A stretch of DNA of 64,000 nt from UBA2402 sp037139735 (GCA_037139735.1 JBAXFU010000002.1:1-64000), one strand, 5' to 3'; positions 32,973-42,722 are shown, numbered from the stretch's first letter. Numbers and translations: made by a program. The notes: generated from the sequence alone by a model not told the origin.

Positions 32973-34091
32973 ATGCGACAGATCACCAGCAAGCGAACCG
33001 TGGATCCGATGGAGCAGGTGCGACCCCGTCGCGCCGCCGTCGGCACGGCCACCGCTTCCGAGACCGCTCTCGCCGGCGGCGCTCAGAAGCCCAAGTCCTC
33101 CGTCCGTCGACGCCTCAGCAATGAGGATCAGAAGCTGCTCAACCACATCATGAGCAGCGAGCAGGACTTCATCGACAGCCCGGCCTTCTACGAGCCGGAA
33201 GCCTTCCAGAAGATCTATTCGGAGGCGCCGGACATCCAGAAGCCCGACACCACGTGGTATCACCCGGTGATGGACGATCTCTCGACCGCCCGCAACAGGA
33301 CGGTGAAGAGCGCCCAGCAGGTGATCCTCACCGGTGCCGAGGAGAAGGTGCTCTTCCACCAGTTCAACTACGCCCGCTACTGCATCTGGAAGGTGCAGCA
33401 GGAGGTCTGGAGCACGCCCGCGCGTCAGCCCGCTCCCGAGCAGGAGAGCGAGATCCTGCGATGGTTCCGTCTGGCCGATCGGGTTCGGGAGCAGATCGCC
33501 GAGACGAACTTGGCGCTGGTGCTCGCCATGGCCAAGCGGACCCGCATGAGCGAGGTCGACTTCGCTGACCTGGTGAGCGAGGGCAACATGGCCCTGTTGC
33601 GAGCCGTCGACAAGTTCGACGCCGGCCGCGGGTACAAGTTCAGCACCTACGCCTGCCGCGCGATCCTCAAGGCCTTCTCCCGTCAGGGCATGAAGCTGAG
33701 CAAGTACCGCCAGCGGTTCCCCACCGACTTTGACCCCAAGCTCGAGCGGTCGAACTTCCTCGAGGTCAAGCGAGACAGCTTCGAGAAGGATGCCGCTGAG
33801 GAGGTCAAGCGGATCGTTCTCGAGAACCGGTGCGACCTGACCGACGTCGAGCGAACCGTGATCGAGCACCGCTTCGGGCTCGAGAGCGGCGAACTCGAGA
33901 AGCCCATGACGCTCGAGCAGGTCGGGCAGATCATCGGAGTCACCAAGGAACGCGTCCGCCAGATCCAGAACAAGGCGATGGAGAAGATCAAGCTCCAGTT
34001 GGAAGCGCATTTCCTTGGCAACAAGGAAGCTCTCGAGGCTCAGGAAGCCGCCATCGAGGCCAAGTTGGCCGAGGCCGTCGCCGCCGGCTGA
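32973..34091 (+). CDS. Sigma-70 family RNA polymerase sigma factor, atypical
   Basis: The 372-residue protein has clear regions 2 (about 175-255: NLALVLAMAKRTRMSEVDFADLVSEGNMALLRAVDKFDAGRGYKFSTYACRAILKAF) and 4 (about 290-350: LTDVERTVIEHRFGL...LEQVGQIIGVTKERVRQIQNKAMEKI). The residues between are short (about 40), so region 3 is mostly missing. The N-terminal 100 residues do not match a normal region 1.1. It is larger than ECF sigma factors but not a normal RpoD. A good ribosome site, AAGGA, precedes ATG 32973. A clear terminator follows. It probably serves a specific regulon. Confidence 0.85.
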   Translation: MRQITSKRTVDPMEQVRPRRAAVGTATASETALAGGAQKPKSSVRRRLSNEDQKLLNHIMSSEQDFIDSPAFYEPEAFQKIYSEAPDIQKPDTTWYHPVMDDLSTARNRTVKSAQQVILTGAEEKVLFHQFNYARYCIWKVQQEVWSTPARQPAPEQESEILRWFRLADRVREQIAETNLALVLAMAKRTRMSEVDFADLVSEGNMALLRAVDKFDAGRGYKFSTYACRAILKAFSRQGMKLSKYRQRFPTDFDPKLERSNFLEVKRDSFEKDAAEEVKRIVLENRCDLTDVERTVIEHRFGLESGELEKPMTLEQVGQIIGVTKERVRQIQNKAMEKIKLQLEAHFLGNKEALEAQEAAIEAKLAEAVAAG

Positions 34092-34120
34092 GCCGCCCGA
34101 CCATCCCGCACCCCCTCCCG

Positions 34121-34151
34121 GAACCCCGCCCTCACGGCGGGGTTCTTTCTT
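34121..34151 (+). terminator. Intrinsic terminator after the sigma factor gene
   Basis: GAACCCCGCC (34121-34130), loop CTCAC and GGCGGGGTTC (34136-34145) make a perfect 10-bp GC-rich stem followed by TTTCTT. This is a textbook Rho-independent terminator, 30 bp past the stop codon. Confidence 0.9.
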
Positions 34152-34214
34152 GGGCGGAAACGGCATCCCCGGAAAGTGGTGACGCATCCCCCATCTGGCC
34201 GATACCATCGAATC

Positions 34215-37079
34215 ATGGCAAGGATTGCTCGCTCCGCCCAGGATGGGCGCACAGGCTCGTACGTCGGCATCTTCGGTCTGGTGGCGCTCGTCGCCGTCTG
34301 GGCCTTCGTGCTCGCCAGCCTCATCGGCTTCGACCACGCCGACCCGCCGTCGCATCTCGTCGCCCCCCACAACTCGCCGGTCATGAACTGGTGCGGGCCG
34401 GTCGGCGCGTACCTGGCGTACAACGCCTTCAAACTGCTCGGGTACGCCGCGTGGATCCTCGCCTGCTGCATCACGCTGGGACTGCTTTCCGCCGCCATCG
34501 GCCGCAGCGTGCAGCACGCCATCGTGCGGCTGATCGGCGCGGTGATGATGTCCGCCGCCATCGCGGGGCTCATGAACCTGTTCGCCCCGGGACTCGGGCC
34601 CATGCCCGACCTCTCCGGGGGCACGATCGGGGTCGTGGGCGTCAGCGAGTTGGCGCAACGGTTCGGTTCGCTGGGCACCGGCATCGTCCTGTCCGTGCTG
34701 ACCGTCGTCGGCGCGGTGGTTGCGATGGATGAATGGGTCGTGGCCTTCCTCGGCTGGGCCTATCGGCTCACCGTCGACCGTGGCGTCCCCGCCGCTCGAG
34801 AGGCATCGGTCGCCGCCGGGTCCGCCGCGATCTCCGCCGGCGGTGCGGTCGCCAAGGCCGGTGGCGAGGCCCTGTCGGAGGGCGTGACCTCCCTCTGGGG
34901 CCGACTCTTTGCTCCCAAGCGGCGGAAGAAGTCGCCTCGTCTGACGGATGTCGATGACGATTCGCTCTCCGCGACGGCGGCGAAGCGCCGCGCCTCGCAG
35001 AAGGCCTCGGAGCTTGGACCCAAGGACATCCTCGAGGACGTCGAGGATCCCGATGCAGCCGAAGGCGACGACGAGCCCGGGGCTGCCTCCGAGATCGAGG
35101 CCAAGCCCAAGCGCCGTCGCTCGAAGAAGACCGACGACGAGTCCGAGGCGGCTTCGACGGCCGAGGCTGAAGACGAGGACGAGGCGGCCGAGGCCGCCGC
35201 GGATGCGAGCGACGAGGAGGTTGAAGCGGACGACGACGAGGCGGTGGCCGACGCCCCGCAGGTGTTCGATGCCGATGCGCTGAAGAACAAGATGGAGAAG
35301 TTGACCATCATCTTCGGCAACGACAACAAGCGCATCGCCACCGACAAGGATCTTGCCGCCGTGCAGGCGGGCGACCAGTCGCTCGTCGAGGATCCCTCCA
35401 AGCCCTACCGCTTCCCGGGCCTCGACCTGCTCGAAGCGCCCGAGGAGAACTTCTCCGAGACGCTCAAGGAGCACGTGGCGGCCCAGGGCGTCGCGCTCAT
35501 GGCAGCGCTTCAGGAGTACAAGATCCAAGGTCACGTCGTGGACGCCGAGAGCGGTCCGGCGGTGACGATGTACAACATCAAGCTCGCCCCGGGCACCAAG
35601 GTGTCGGCCCTGGCGGCGGTGCAGAGCGACATCGCTCGTTCGCTCAAGGCGATCAACATCCGCGTCGTCGCCAACCAGGCCGGACGCGACACCATCGGCG
35701 TCGAGGTGCCCAACACCACGCGAGAGAAGGTCCGCCTCAAGGAGTTGATGGGCCACGCCGACACCTTCAGCAAGATGAAGCTGCCGATGTTCCTGGGCAA
35801 GGATGCCGGTGGCACGCCGCTGATCCAGGACCTGGCCAAGATGCCGCACATGCTCATCGCCGGCACGACCGGCTCGGGCAAGAGCGTGTGCATGAACACG
35901 ATCATCATGGGGTTCCTGTACACCAAGCGGCCCAGCGAGCTCAAGCTGGTGCTGGTCGATCCCAAGATGGTCGAGATGTCGCAGTTCAAGGACATCCCGC
36001 ACCTCATGTGCCCCGTCGTCACGGAGATGCCCAAGGCGGCGGCGATCCTCGACTGGGCCTGCAACAAGATGGAGGAGCGGTACATGACGCTCCAGGAGGC
36101 GGGCTGCCGCGACATCGCCAGCTACAACGAACTCACGTGGGATGAACTCAAGGAGCGCTTCAACGCCCAGACGCCCGAGGAGGAGGCGGAGATCCCCCGC
36201 AAGCTCCCCTACATCGTCATCGTGATCGACGAACTCGCCGACCTGATGATGACCCATCGCGAAGTCGAGAACTCCATCATCCGCATCGCCCAGAAGGCCC
36301 GCGCCGTGGGCATCCACCTCATTCTCGCCACCCAGCGTCCGCAGCGAGAGGTCGTCACGGGACTCATCAAGGCCAACATGCCCGCCCGCATGACCTTCAA
36401 GGTTTCGAGCGGCATGGACAGCCGCATCGTGCTCGACGCCAAGGGAGGCGAACTGCTCCTTGGCCAGGGCGACATGCTCTTCATCACCCCCGCGTCCCCC
36501 GTGCCCATGCGGGCCCAAGGCACGCTCGTCGACGATCGCGAGATCCGTCGCGTGGTGAAGTTCATGAAAGAGGTCGCCGCCCCGAGCTTCGAGCGCAGCC
36601 TGATGCAACTCCGTTCCGCCGGTTCCGACGAGCAACGCATCGCCGACAGCCAGAACAACTCGTCCGCCAGCCTCGCCGCGGCCAAGGAAGACCCCATGTT
36701 CCCCCGCGCAGTCGAGATCGTCCTTGAGACCAAGCGAGGAAGCGTCTCCCTGCTCCAGCGACGTCTGGCCATCGGCTACACGCGGGCCAGTCGCCTCATC
36801 GATCTCATGGGCATCGCGGGCATCATCTCCGATCACAAGGGATCGGTCGCCCGAGACGTGCTCATCTCCCTCGAGGAGTGGCAGGCCATGCAACAGTTGA
36901 TGGAGGCCCAGGCCAAGGCCGAGGGCATCACCCTGCAGCGAGAGGACGGGCCCGCCGGCGGCGGTGCTGGATCGACCTCCCTGTTCGAGGAGGACGCCCC
37001 CTTCGAGGAAACGCCCACCATCGTCTCCCCCCCCACCGCCAAGGCGCGCGTGGCGGGCGACGAGGACGACGACCTCTAA
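34215..37079 (+). CDS. ftsK: DNA translocase FtsK
   Basis: FtsK pumps DNA at the division septum and helps dimer resolution and segregation. The 954-residue protein has four N-terminal membrane segments (to about 190), a long acidic low-complexity linker (about 250-365, EEEDDE-rich), and the motor: Walker A GTTGSGKS at about 551-558, Walker B IVIVIDELADLMM at about 666. The C-terminal gamma winged-helix (about 830-890: RGSVSLLQRRLAIGYTRASRLIDLM) reads KOPS-type sequences. Start at ATG 34215, 124 bp after the sigma gene, downstream of the terminator, so independent promoter expected. Confidence 0.95.
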   Translation: MARIARSAQDGRTGSYVGIFGLVALVAVWAFVLASLIGFDHADPPSHLVAPHNSPVMNWCGPVGAYLAYNAFKLLGYAAWILACCITLGLLSAAIGRSVQHAIVRLIGAVMMSAAIAGLMNLFAPGLGPMPDLSGGTIGVVGVSELAQRFGSLGTGIVLSVLTVVGAVVAMDEWVVAFLGWAYRLTVDRGVPAAREASVAAGSAAISAGGAVAKAGGEALSEGVTSLWGRLFAPKRRKKSPRLTDVDDDSLSATAAKRRASQKASELGPKDILEDVEDPDAAEGDDEPGAASEIEAKPKRRRSKKTDDESEAASTAEAEDEDEAAEAAADASDEEVEADDDEAVADAPQVFDADALKNKMEKLTIIFGNDNKRIATDKDLAAVQAGDQSLVEDPSKPYRFPGLDLLEAPEENFSETLKEHVAAQGVALMAALQEYKIQGHVVDAESGPAVTMYNIKLAPGTKVSALAAVQSDIARSLKAINIRVVANQAGRDTIGVEVPNTTREKVRLKELMGHADTFSKMKLPMFLGKDAGGTPLIQDLAKMPHMLIAGTTGSGKSVCMNTIIMGFLYTKRPSELKLVLVDPKMVEMSQFKDIPHLMCPVVTEMPKAAAILDWACNKMEERYMTLQEAGCRDIASYNELTWDELKERFNAQTPEEEAEIPRKLPYIVIVIDELADLMMTHREVENSIIRIAQKARAVGIHLILATQRPQREVVTGLIKANMPARMTFKVSSGMDSRIVLDAKGGELLLGQGDMLFITPASPVPMRAQGTLVDDREIRRVVKFMKEVAAPSFERSLMQLRSAGSDEQRIADSQNNSSASLAAAKEDPMFPRAVEIVLETKRGSVSLLQRRLAIGYTRASRLIDLMGIAGIISDHKGSVARDVLISLEEWQAMQQLMEAQAKAEGITLQREDGPAGGGAGSTSLFEEDAPFEETPTIVSPPTAKARVAGDEDDDL

Positions 37080-37089
37080 GACGGTTCAG

Positions 37090-38364
37090 TCACTCGGTCC
37101 AGCGCAACGCGCTGACGCCGATGGTGAATCCCACCACGCCAAAGCCCAGCAGGATCGTCGCGGGCAGCAGCATCTCCGGCGCCGAATACCCCCGCCACAA
37201 CGCCCCCTCGAGGCAGGTGGTCGCCCACGAGAACGGGCTGACCCGGCTCGCCGCCAGCAAGATTCGCGGCATCACGAACAGGGGCACCGTTCCCCCGCCG
37301 ATCATCGCCAGGACCAGCACCAACGCGCGTCCCATGCCGCTGCCCCCGCCCTCCGTGCGGCTGAGCCCGGCCATGAACATCATCAGGCCGGTGAAACCCA
37401 CCCCGGCCGCAGTGCACGCCACCAGGAGCGTCAGCGGCCGATCGATGCGAATCCCGAACGCGATCACGCCGAAGGCGACGAGGATGGCCTGAACCGCCAG
37501 GCAGGCGATGAAACACGCCAGCGACTTGCCCGCCAGCACTTGCGTTCGCGTGATCGGCGCCACCGTCAGGCGAGCCAGCGTGCCCCGGGTCCGCTCCGCC
37601 GCCATCGACGAACCGAACGCCGTCACGCAGCCCATCAACCCCCAAATGATGCCTTGGATGAAGGAGACCTCGTACCCGCTTCTGGGTCCGGTCCGTGGCG
37701 TGTCCAGCGGAGACACCTCGACCCGGATCGGCCGCCATCCACCACCTCCCTCCCCTCCGCCGCCGGGCCTGAATCCCGCGTCGCTCGCCCGCTCGATGGC
37801 GTCGAACATCAGCGATGTCACCAGTGCCTGCGGGGTCGATCCCTGCGGCGAACTCGCCAAGGCGCGCTTGGCGTTGGCGAGCGACGCCCGCATCCACGCC
37901 GGATCCGTGAATCGCTCGGCCAACTGACCGAAGGCCAGTTGGTTGATCTTGCCCTCGAGCAGTCCGCCTTCCGACTTCTTCGAGGGATCCACCACGACGC
38001 GGATCGACATCGCTTCGCCGGTGAAGATCGCGTTGGAAGCGCGGGTGAAGTCGGCGGGAATCGTGACGACGGCCACGGCCTTGCCCAGGCGAACCGCCTC
38101 GGTCGCCTCGCGCTCGCTCTCCGAGATCGTCGCCTCGATGGTGGGATCCTTCAGCGCCGCCTCGACGAACATTCGCCCGGCGGGGCCCTCGTCGAGGTTG
38201 ATGACGCGAATCGCCAACCGACCCCGCTCGGTGGCGGCGCCGCCGAAGATGAACCCGAAGAACAGCGCCACCAGCAAGGGGAATCCGAGCGCAAAGAAGG
38301 CCGCGCCGCGATCGCGAAGCAGGTGACGAAGATCCTTGATGGCGAGCGCGATCACCGGCAGCAT
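37090..38364 (-). CDS. ABC-2 type transporter permease
   Basis: The 424-residue membrane protein has one N-terminal segment (about 20-40), a large extracytoplasmic domain (about 45-220) and five C-terminal segments (from about 225), as in NatB/YhaP-like ABC-2 exporters. GIIWGLMGCVTAFGSSMAAERTRGTLARLTVAPITRTQVLAGK is the classic motif. It is translationally coupled to the ATPase gene (TGATG overlap at 38364). Such pairs export drugs, lipids, lantibiotics or sodium; substrate unknown. Confidence 0.88.
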   Translation of the reverse strand: MLPVIALAIKDLRHLLRDRGAAFFALGFPLLVALFFGFIFGGAATERGRLAIRVINLDEGPAGRMFVEAALKDPTIEATISESEREATEAVRLGKAVAVVTIPADFTRASNAIFTGEAMSIRVVVDPSKKSEGGLLEGKINQLAFGQLAERFTDPAWMRASLANAKRALASSPQGSTPQALVTSLMFDAIERASDAGFRPGGGGEGGGGWRPIRVEVSPLDTPRTGPRSGYEVSFIQGIIWGLMGCVTAFGSSMAAERTRGTLARLTVAPITRTQVLAGKSLACFIACLAVQAILVAFGVIAFGIRIDRPLTLLVACTAAGVGFTGLMMFMAGLSRTEGGGSGMGRALVLVLAMIGGGTVPLFVMPRILLAASRVSPFSWATTCLEGALWRGYSAPEMLLPATILLGFGVVGFTIGVSALRWTE

Positions 38365-39215
38365 CAGTCTCGCAGACTCCTTCCGGTGAGATTGAGGAAG
38401 ACCGATTCGAGGTCGGGGCGGTCGATCCGCAGGCCGCTGACGCCGTGCGTCGCGTCCGCCATGATCGCGGCCACGTCTCGGACCGGGTCCGTCGTCTCGA
38501 TGCGTTCGCTCCGCTCGCCTCGGTCGACGGTGATGACGGTGGTGCCGCCGTGTTGGGCCACCAGATCGCGAACGGTGCCGATCGCCAGCAGGCGACCATG
38601 ATCCATGATCGCCGCCCGCGAGCAGAGCTTGGCCGCCTCTTCCATGTAGTGGGTCGTGTAGAGGATCGTCACGCCCGTGGAGGCGAGCGATCGCACGAGG
38701 TCGAGAATGCTGTTGCGAGACTGCGGATCGACGCCGGCGGTCGGTTCGTCGAGCAGGAGCAGCGGCGGTTCATGGATCATGGCCGCCGCGAGATTCAGCC
38801 TGCGTTTCATGCCGCCCGAGTAGGTCGAGACCCGATCGAACTGCCGGGCGGACAGCCCGACCATGTCGAGCGTCCGGTCGACTTGTCGCCGGAGCGACCT
38901 CCCCGACATTGATTGCAGTCGGCCGAAGAACGTCAGGTTCTCGCGAGCCGTGAGGTCCTCGTAGAGGGCGAGCGCCTGCGGGGCGACCCCCACCGCCCTG
39001 CGCACGGCCGGCATCATCGGGTCGCCGTGGCCTTCAAGGGTGACCGTGCCCGCGTCGGGACGGATCATGCCCACCGACATGCCGATGGTCGTCGACTTGC
39101 CCGCGCCGTTGGGACCAAGCAGCCCGAAAACCTCCCCCGCCTCGATTCGAAGCGACAGCCCGTCGACGGCGGTCAAGTCGCCGAAGGACTTGCGGAGGTT
39201 GTTGAGCGTGAGCAT
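38364..39215 (-). CDS. ABC transporter ATP-binding protein
   Basis: The 283-residue protein is a complete nucleotide-binding domain: Walker A GPNGAGKST (about 36-44), Q-loop, signature YSGGMKRRLNLA (about 134-145), Walker B LLLLDEPTAGVD and H-loop YTTHYMEEA. The C-terminal tail is the usual dimerising extension of NatA/DrrA-type ATPases. It is fused by overlapping codons to the permease gene and is 22 bp downstream of dnaA on the same strand. Confidence 0.92.
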   Translation of the reverse strand: MLTLNNLRKSFGDLTAVDGLSLRIEAGEVFGLLGPNGAGKSTTIGMSVGMIRPDAGTVTLEGHGDPMMPAVRRAVGVAPQALALYEDLTARENLTFFGRLQSMSGRSLRRQVDRTLDMVGLSARQFDRVSTYSGGMKRRLNLAAAMIHEPPLLLLDEPTAGVDPQSRNSILDLVRSLASTGVTILYTTHYMEEAAKLCSRAAIMDHGRLLAIGTVRDLVAQHGGTTVITVDRGERSERIETTDPVRDVAAIMADATHGVSGLRIDRPDLESVFLNLTGRSLRD

Positions 39216-39237
39216 TCGATCCCGCCCGCACCGGTCG

Positions 39238-40995
39238 TCACGACGACGACCGAGCGACCTCCTTGGCGATGTGTTCCGCGATCTCCCTCAGCGACCGGCC
39301 GGCGAGACGATCGGGCGTCCCGTCCGCCGGCACTTCGCCCTCGGCCATCTGCCGTTGCAGCCGCCGGAAGGCCGTGATCACTGTCGAGTGGTTCGTCCGC
39401 CGGATCACCGCGGCGATCTCCGGGAAACTCAGCGTCGTCAGCGTGCGGCACAAGTAGGCCACCATCGCCCGTGCCATGACCACGCGAGGGTGCCGCCCCT
39501 TGCCGTGCACGTCCGTCACCTCGACCTGCAACGACTTGCACACCTCGGCGAGCACGACGTCGCCCCCGACGGGACGGCGCACCCGCGGCTCGACGCCCGC
39601 CTCGGACGAAGGCTGGTCGCCGATGCCCAGGGCACGCTTCACGAGCATCACCCCCACCACGCCCTGCGTGGAGGCCAACTCCGGGAGCAGACGCTGCACC
39701 GCGTCGATCTGGTTGAGCGTTCCTTCGATCTCGCGCACCGAGCCGCCGAACCCGCCGAGCGTCCCGATCGATCGTTCCGTCCGGCTCACCAGCAGGGCCG
39801 CCGCGGCATCCTCGATCTGAATGCCCCGTCGCGACGCCAGGTGCTTCACCAGCCGCTCGCGCAGTTCGCGATCCGGCGGGTCCACCCTGATCACCACGCC
39901 TCCCATGAACCTCGACGAGAGCCGCTCGCTCAACTTGCGAATCTCGCGAGGATGCTCGTCGCTGGCGAGCATGATCCTCGCCCCCTCGAGCCCGAGCGTG
40001 TCGAGTGTGTGAAGCAACTCCGCCTGCGTCGCTTCCTTCGACCCGAAGAAGTGCACGTCGTCGATGGCGATCAGGTCGACCTTCCGGTACGAACGCCGGA
40101 ACGCCTCGACGCGGCTCGCCTTGAGCGCCGCCACGAAGTCGTTGGTGAAAGCCTCGGCTGTCGTGTACCGAACGACTGCTGTCGGATGCGCTGTCTGGTA
40201 GCGGTGCAGCGCGGCCTGCAGCAGGTGCGTCTTGCCCATGCCGCACGAGCCGTGGATGAAGAGCGGTGCGACGTAGCCGTCGGCGTCCGCCACCCGCAGG
40301 GCGGCGGCATGCGCGAGCCGGTTGGACTTGCCCGTCAGGAAGTTCGCGAACGTGAATCGCCCTGCCGAGGCGAGGGGCTTGACCTGCGGTGCGGCGTGAG
40401 CGGTCCGACGCGACTCGCTCGTTCGCTCGGAAGCCTCCGGAGGCCCCGGGAACGCCGCACGATCGACGCGGAAGAGCACCTCGACCGGCCGTCCGTGCCC
40501 GAGCGTGTCGCCCGCCGCTCGACGAATGCTCGTTCCGTACCGCGTGTCGAGCAGCTTGGCCAACAGGCCCGACGCCACCGTGAGTTCGAGGCGATCGTCC
40601 CGCACGCTCACGCGTGTCTGACCGTCGAAGTATCGCTCGACGTCGTCGTCGCCGATGTGCTCGGCCAGGCGACGTCGGAGGTTGGCGACCATCTCGCGGT
40701 GGCGCTGCTCGCCGGCCTCGTCGCCTGGACGGCCTGGACGCAACGGCTCGCCATGCACGTGCGGACGCGCCGGACCCGAGTCGCTGCCCGCTCCGCGGCC
40801 TCGGTCGAGTTCGGCCCGCTGCGAGCCGCCGCGGCTCGAGGCGGCTGTCGCGACAACACCATCAGGCGGCTCGTTCTGCACTCGTTGGACCTCGTCGTCA
40901 CTCGAACGCCATGGCTCTCGAAGCGTCTGCACGCCGCGAGGCCCTTGGAGGGTGCCGAGTCCTTCACGTACGTTGGGCGCACCGCGACCACACAT
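39238..40995 (-). CDS. dnaA: DnaA-like replication initiator (AAA+), divergent
   Basis: The protein has the DnaA domain order: domain I-like region from about residue 102 (MVANLRRRLAEHIGDDDVERYF), AAA+ domain with Walker A GSCGMGKTHLLQAALH (about 248-262), Walker B AIDDVHFFGSKEATQAELL, sensor SDEHPREIRKLSERLSSRF and arginine-finger region, and a DNA-binding domain IV (about 500-585). The signature usually read as GRDHTTV is RRTNHSTV here. Start is uncertain: ATG 40995 gives 585 residues with a basic extension; ATG 40692 gives 484 residues starting exactly at domain I. A candidate oriC lies just upstream. Confidence 0.87.
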   Translation of the reverse strand: MCGRGAPNVREGLGTLQGPRGVQTLREPWRSSDDEVQRVQNEPPDGVVATAASSRGGSQRAELDRGRGAGSDSGPARPHVHGEPLRPGRPGDEAGEQRHREMVANLRRRLAEHIGDDDVERYFDGQTRVSVRDDRLELTVASGLLAKLLDTRYGTSIRRAAGDTLGHGRPVEVLFRVDRAAFPGPPEASERTSESRRTAHAAPQVKPLASAGRFTFANFLTGKSNRLAHAAALRVADADGYVAPLFIHGSCGMGKTHLLQAALHRYQTAHPTAVVRYTTAEAFTNDFVAALKASRVEAFRRSYRKVDLIAIDDVHFFGSKEATQAELLHTLDTLGLEGARIMLASDEHPREIRKLSERLSSRFMGGVVIRVDPPDRELRERLVKHLASRRGIQIEDAAAALLVSRTERSIGTLGGFGGSVREIEGTLNQIDAVQRLLPELASTQGVVGVMLVKRALGIGDQPSSEAGVEPRVRRPVGGDVVLAEVCKSLQVEVTDVHGKGRHPRVVMARAMVAYLCRTLTTLSFPEIAAVIRRTNHSTVITAFRRLQRQMAEGEVPADGTPDRLAGRSLREIAEHIAKEVARSSS

Positions 40996-41379
40996 GACCG
41001 AACGAAACCCCACGCGACCCGATCGGGTCGCGCACGATTCGATCACTTGACTGGTCTTCGACACCAGCCCCCGAGGGAGGGAGCCGTTCGCTCCGCTTCC
41101 GAGGTCACGCCACCAACGTCGGTCTATCCATGACCCAAGACCGCCTTCTTCCTCGGCCGAAGGCACGGGACGGAATCCCGAACCATCGCCGCCCGCGCCT
41201 CATGCCGAGGCGTGGGGCCGATCCAACGACGCCGGCTGAACTGATCGCCCGAAACCACCACCCTGAGGCGACCCATCCAGGTCGCGATCAGGCGTTCGGG
41301 CGGCGAGTTCACTGGCGTCGCCGAGCAGCAAGAGGAAGATAAGGCAATCGCGCGAGACGAGCAAGAGAAAAACAGTCGT

Positions 41380-41480
41380 TCGCGATCCACACTCGCGATG
41401 ATTCCCCCGTGTTTTCAGCCACTTCGCACGATGGAAAAATACTTTTCCACGCGATGCTGCGCGGTGTGGATAAGCGTGTG
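41380..41480. other. Candidate replication origin (oriC) next to dnaA
   Basis: The 508-bp gap at 40996-41503 has no convincing gene. Its distal part is AT-enriched. It holds a perfect DnaA box TGTGGATAA (41465-41473; reverse complement TTATCCACA), two 7/9 matches (CGATCCACA at 41383, TTTTCCACG at 41443), the inverted repeat TGGAAAAATACTTTTCCA (41432-41449), and two TCGCGA palindromes (41380, 41393) around a box-like CCACAC. A cluster next to dnaA is the usual oriC position. The proximal part (41000-41370) shows nothing recognisable. Confidence 0.6.
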
Positions 41481-41503
41481 GGAAGTCCGTCGCATGGTCG
41501 GGA

Positions 41504-42652
41504 TCAGAGCGACTTGACCAGCGCCACGCGATGTCCGGATTCGCGGAAGCCCAGCGAGGCATAGAGGTTGCGCGCCGGCGTGTTGCGATCGTCAACCGCG
41601 CACGCCACTTCGTAGCCGCGACGACCCCGCAGCGCCACCGACATGCCGTGCAGCAAGAGCGGCTTGGCCCACCCCTTCCCGCGGGCTTCCGGCGCAAGAC
41701 CGATGTAGACAAGTTCGATGGTCTGCTGATCCTTGCAGGGGTTCAGCAGCAGACACCCCAAGGGTTTGCGCTCCGCGAGCGGGATCACGGGCGTTCGTTC
41801 GAGCATCACCCACCACAGACGCGAGTCGAACTGACCGGTCGAACGGTGCGAGTCAAGAACATCCTCGATCGATCGCATGCCGCACAGTTCGGGGCAATCC
41901 AGCGTCTGCTCGTACGTGGCGGACAACGCCGCTCCAAAGGTGGCGTCGGCCGCCTTTCGACCGATGGAGGCCTCCAGTTCGCCGTACGTGCGGAGTTCGA
42001 CGCCATCGCCAAGATTCGGCGGCGGAAGGACTTGATCGGACGGAGCGGCTCGTCGGAGGTACGTGAGGTTCCCCACGTGCAAGAACCCCGCGGCGAGATA
42101 CGCCTCCTTGGCCCAGCCGTGGGAAGGTTCGGTCAACGCCTGGGCCATCTTGACGACCTGAGGCCGCTGCGACTGCAAGTGACGGCAGGTTGCTTCGATG
42201 CACGTCCTCCGTTCGGTGATGCCCGCTCGAGTGCCGCCCGCGTCGCCTTCCGGAGGCGGTTCGCTGAGGAAGAGCAATGCCGTTCGTCCCGAACCGATCA
42301 CCGCCAGGCAGGTCTGTCGGGCCCGACGCCTTGATGGCCGGGCGGGGTCGGCCTCCCACGTGGCCCACACCAACGACAGGTCGATCCCGTGCTTGCTCCC
42401 CCCGGTGACCAAGGCCCGGGCCGACAGCTCGATCTGATCGGGGTTCGACTGACGCACGATCCGCCTGGCGACCGCGAGTTGCAGATCGCTCGTCGCCCGT
42501 TCGGCGGGGTACGGAGACTCGCCACGAACCGATTCAGGAGCGGGCTGGTCGGACGGAGCTGGAACCGGTCGGGTCACGGGGAAGTACAGCCAGCAGGGAG
42601 TGGCACGGGACGGAACGGCAAAACCGTAGTGCTGCTCCGGGCGAGTGGACAC
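41504..42652 (-). CDS. GNAT-domain acetyltransferase, large (two-module)
   Basis: The 382-residue protein looks like two tandem acetyltransferase-type halves. The C-terminal one (about 270-382) is the clear GNAT: VYIGLAPEARGKGWAKPLLLHGM (A motif with RGKGWA) and NTPARNLYASLGFRESGHRVAL. The N-terminal half is degenerate (RQTCLAVIGSGRTALLFL, EAYLAAGFLHVGNLTYL). Mycothiol synthase-like proteins have this layout, though the function is unknown. Start is the GTG at 42652; no better start is visible. It is convergent with nothing and reads toward dnaA. Confidence 0.75.
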   Translation of the reverse strand: MSTRPEQHYGFAVPSRATPCWLYFPVTRPVPAPSDQPAPESVRGESPYPAERATSDLQLAVARRIVRQSNPDQIELSARALVTGGSKHGIDLSLVWATWEADPARPSRRRARQTCLAVIGSGRTALLFLSEPPPEGDAGGTRAGITERRTCIEATCRHLQSQRPQVVKMAQALTEPSHGWAKEAYLAAGFLHVGNLTYLRRAAPSDQVLPPPNLGDGVELRTYGELEASIGRKAADATFGAALSATYEQTLDCPELCGMRSIEDVLDSHRSTGQFDSRLWWVMLERTPVIPLAERKPLGCLLLNPCKDQQTIELVYIGLAPEARGKGWAKPLLLHGMSVALRGRRGYEVACAVDDRNTPARNLYASLGFRESGHRVALVKSL

Positions 42653-42722
42653 GAATGCTCAGGGAACGCATCCGGGCTATCGTTGTCTTTCCCGAACGCA
42701 TTCAGCCTTCGAGTCCTCAGAC

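Noticed and set aside
32937..36893. 1318-codon open frame antisense to the sigma factor and ftsK
   Set aside because: It lies opposite two well-supported genes and has the biased Arg/Gly/His composition of a GC-rich antisense frame.
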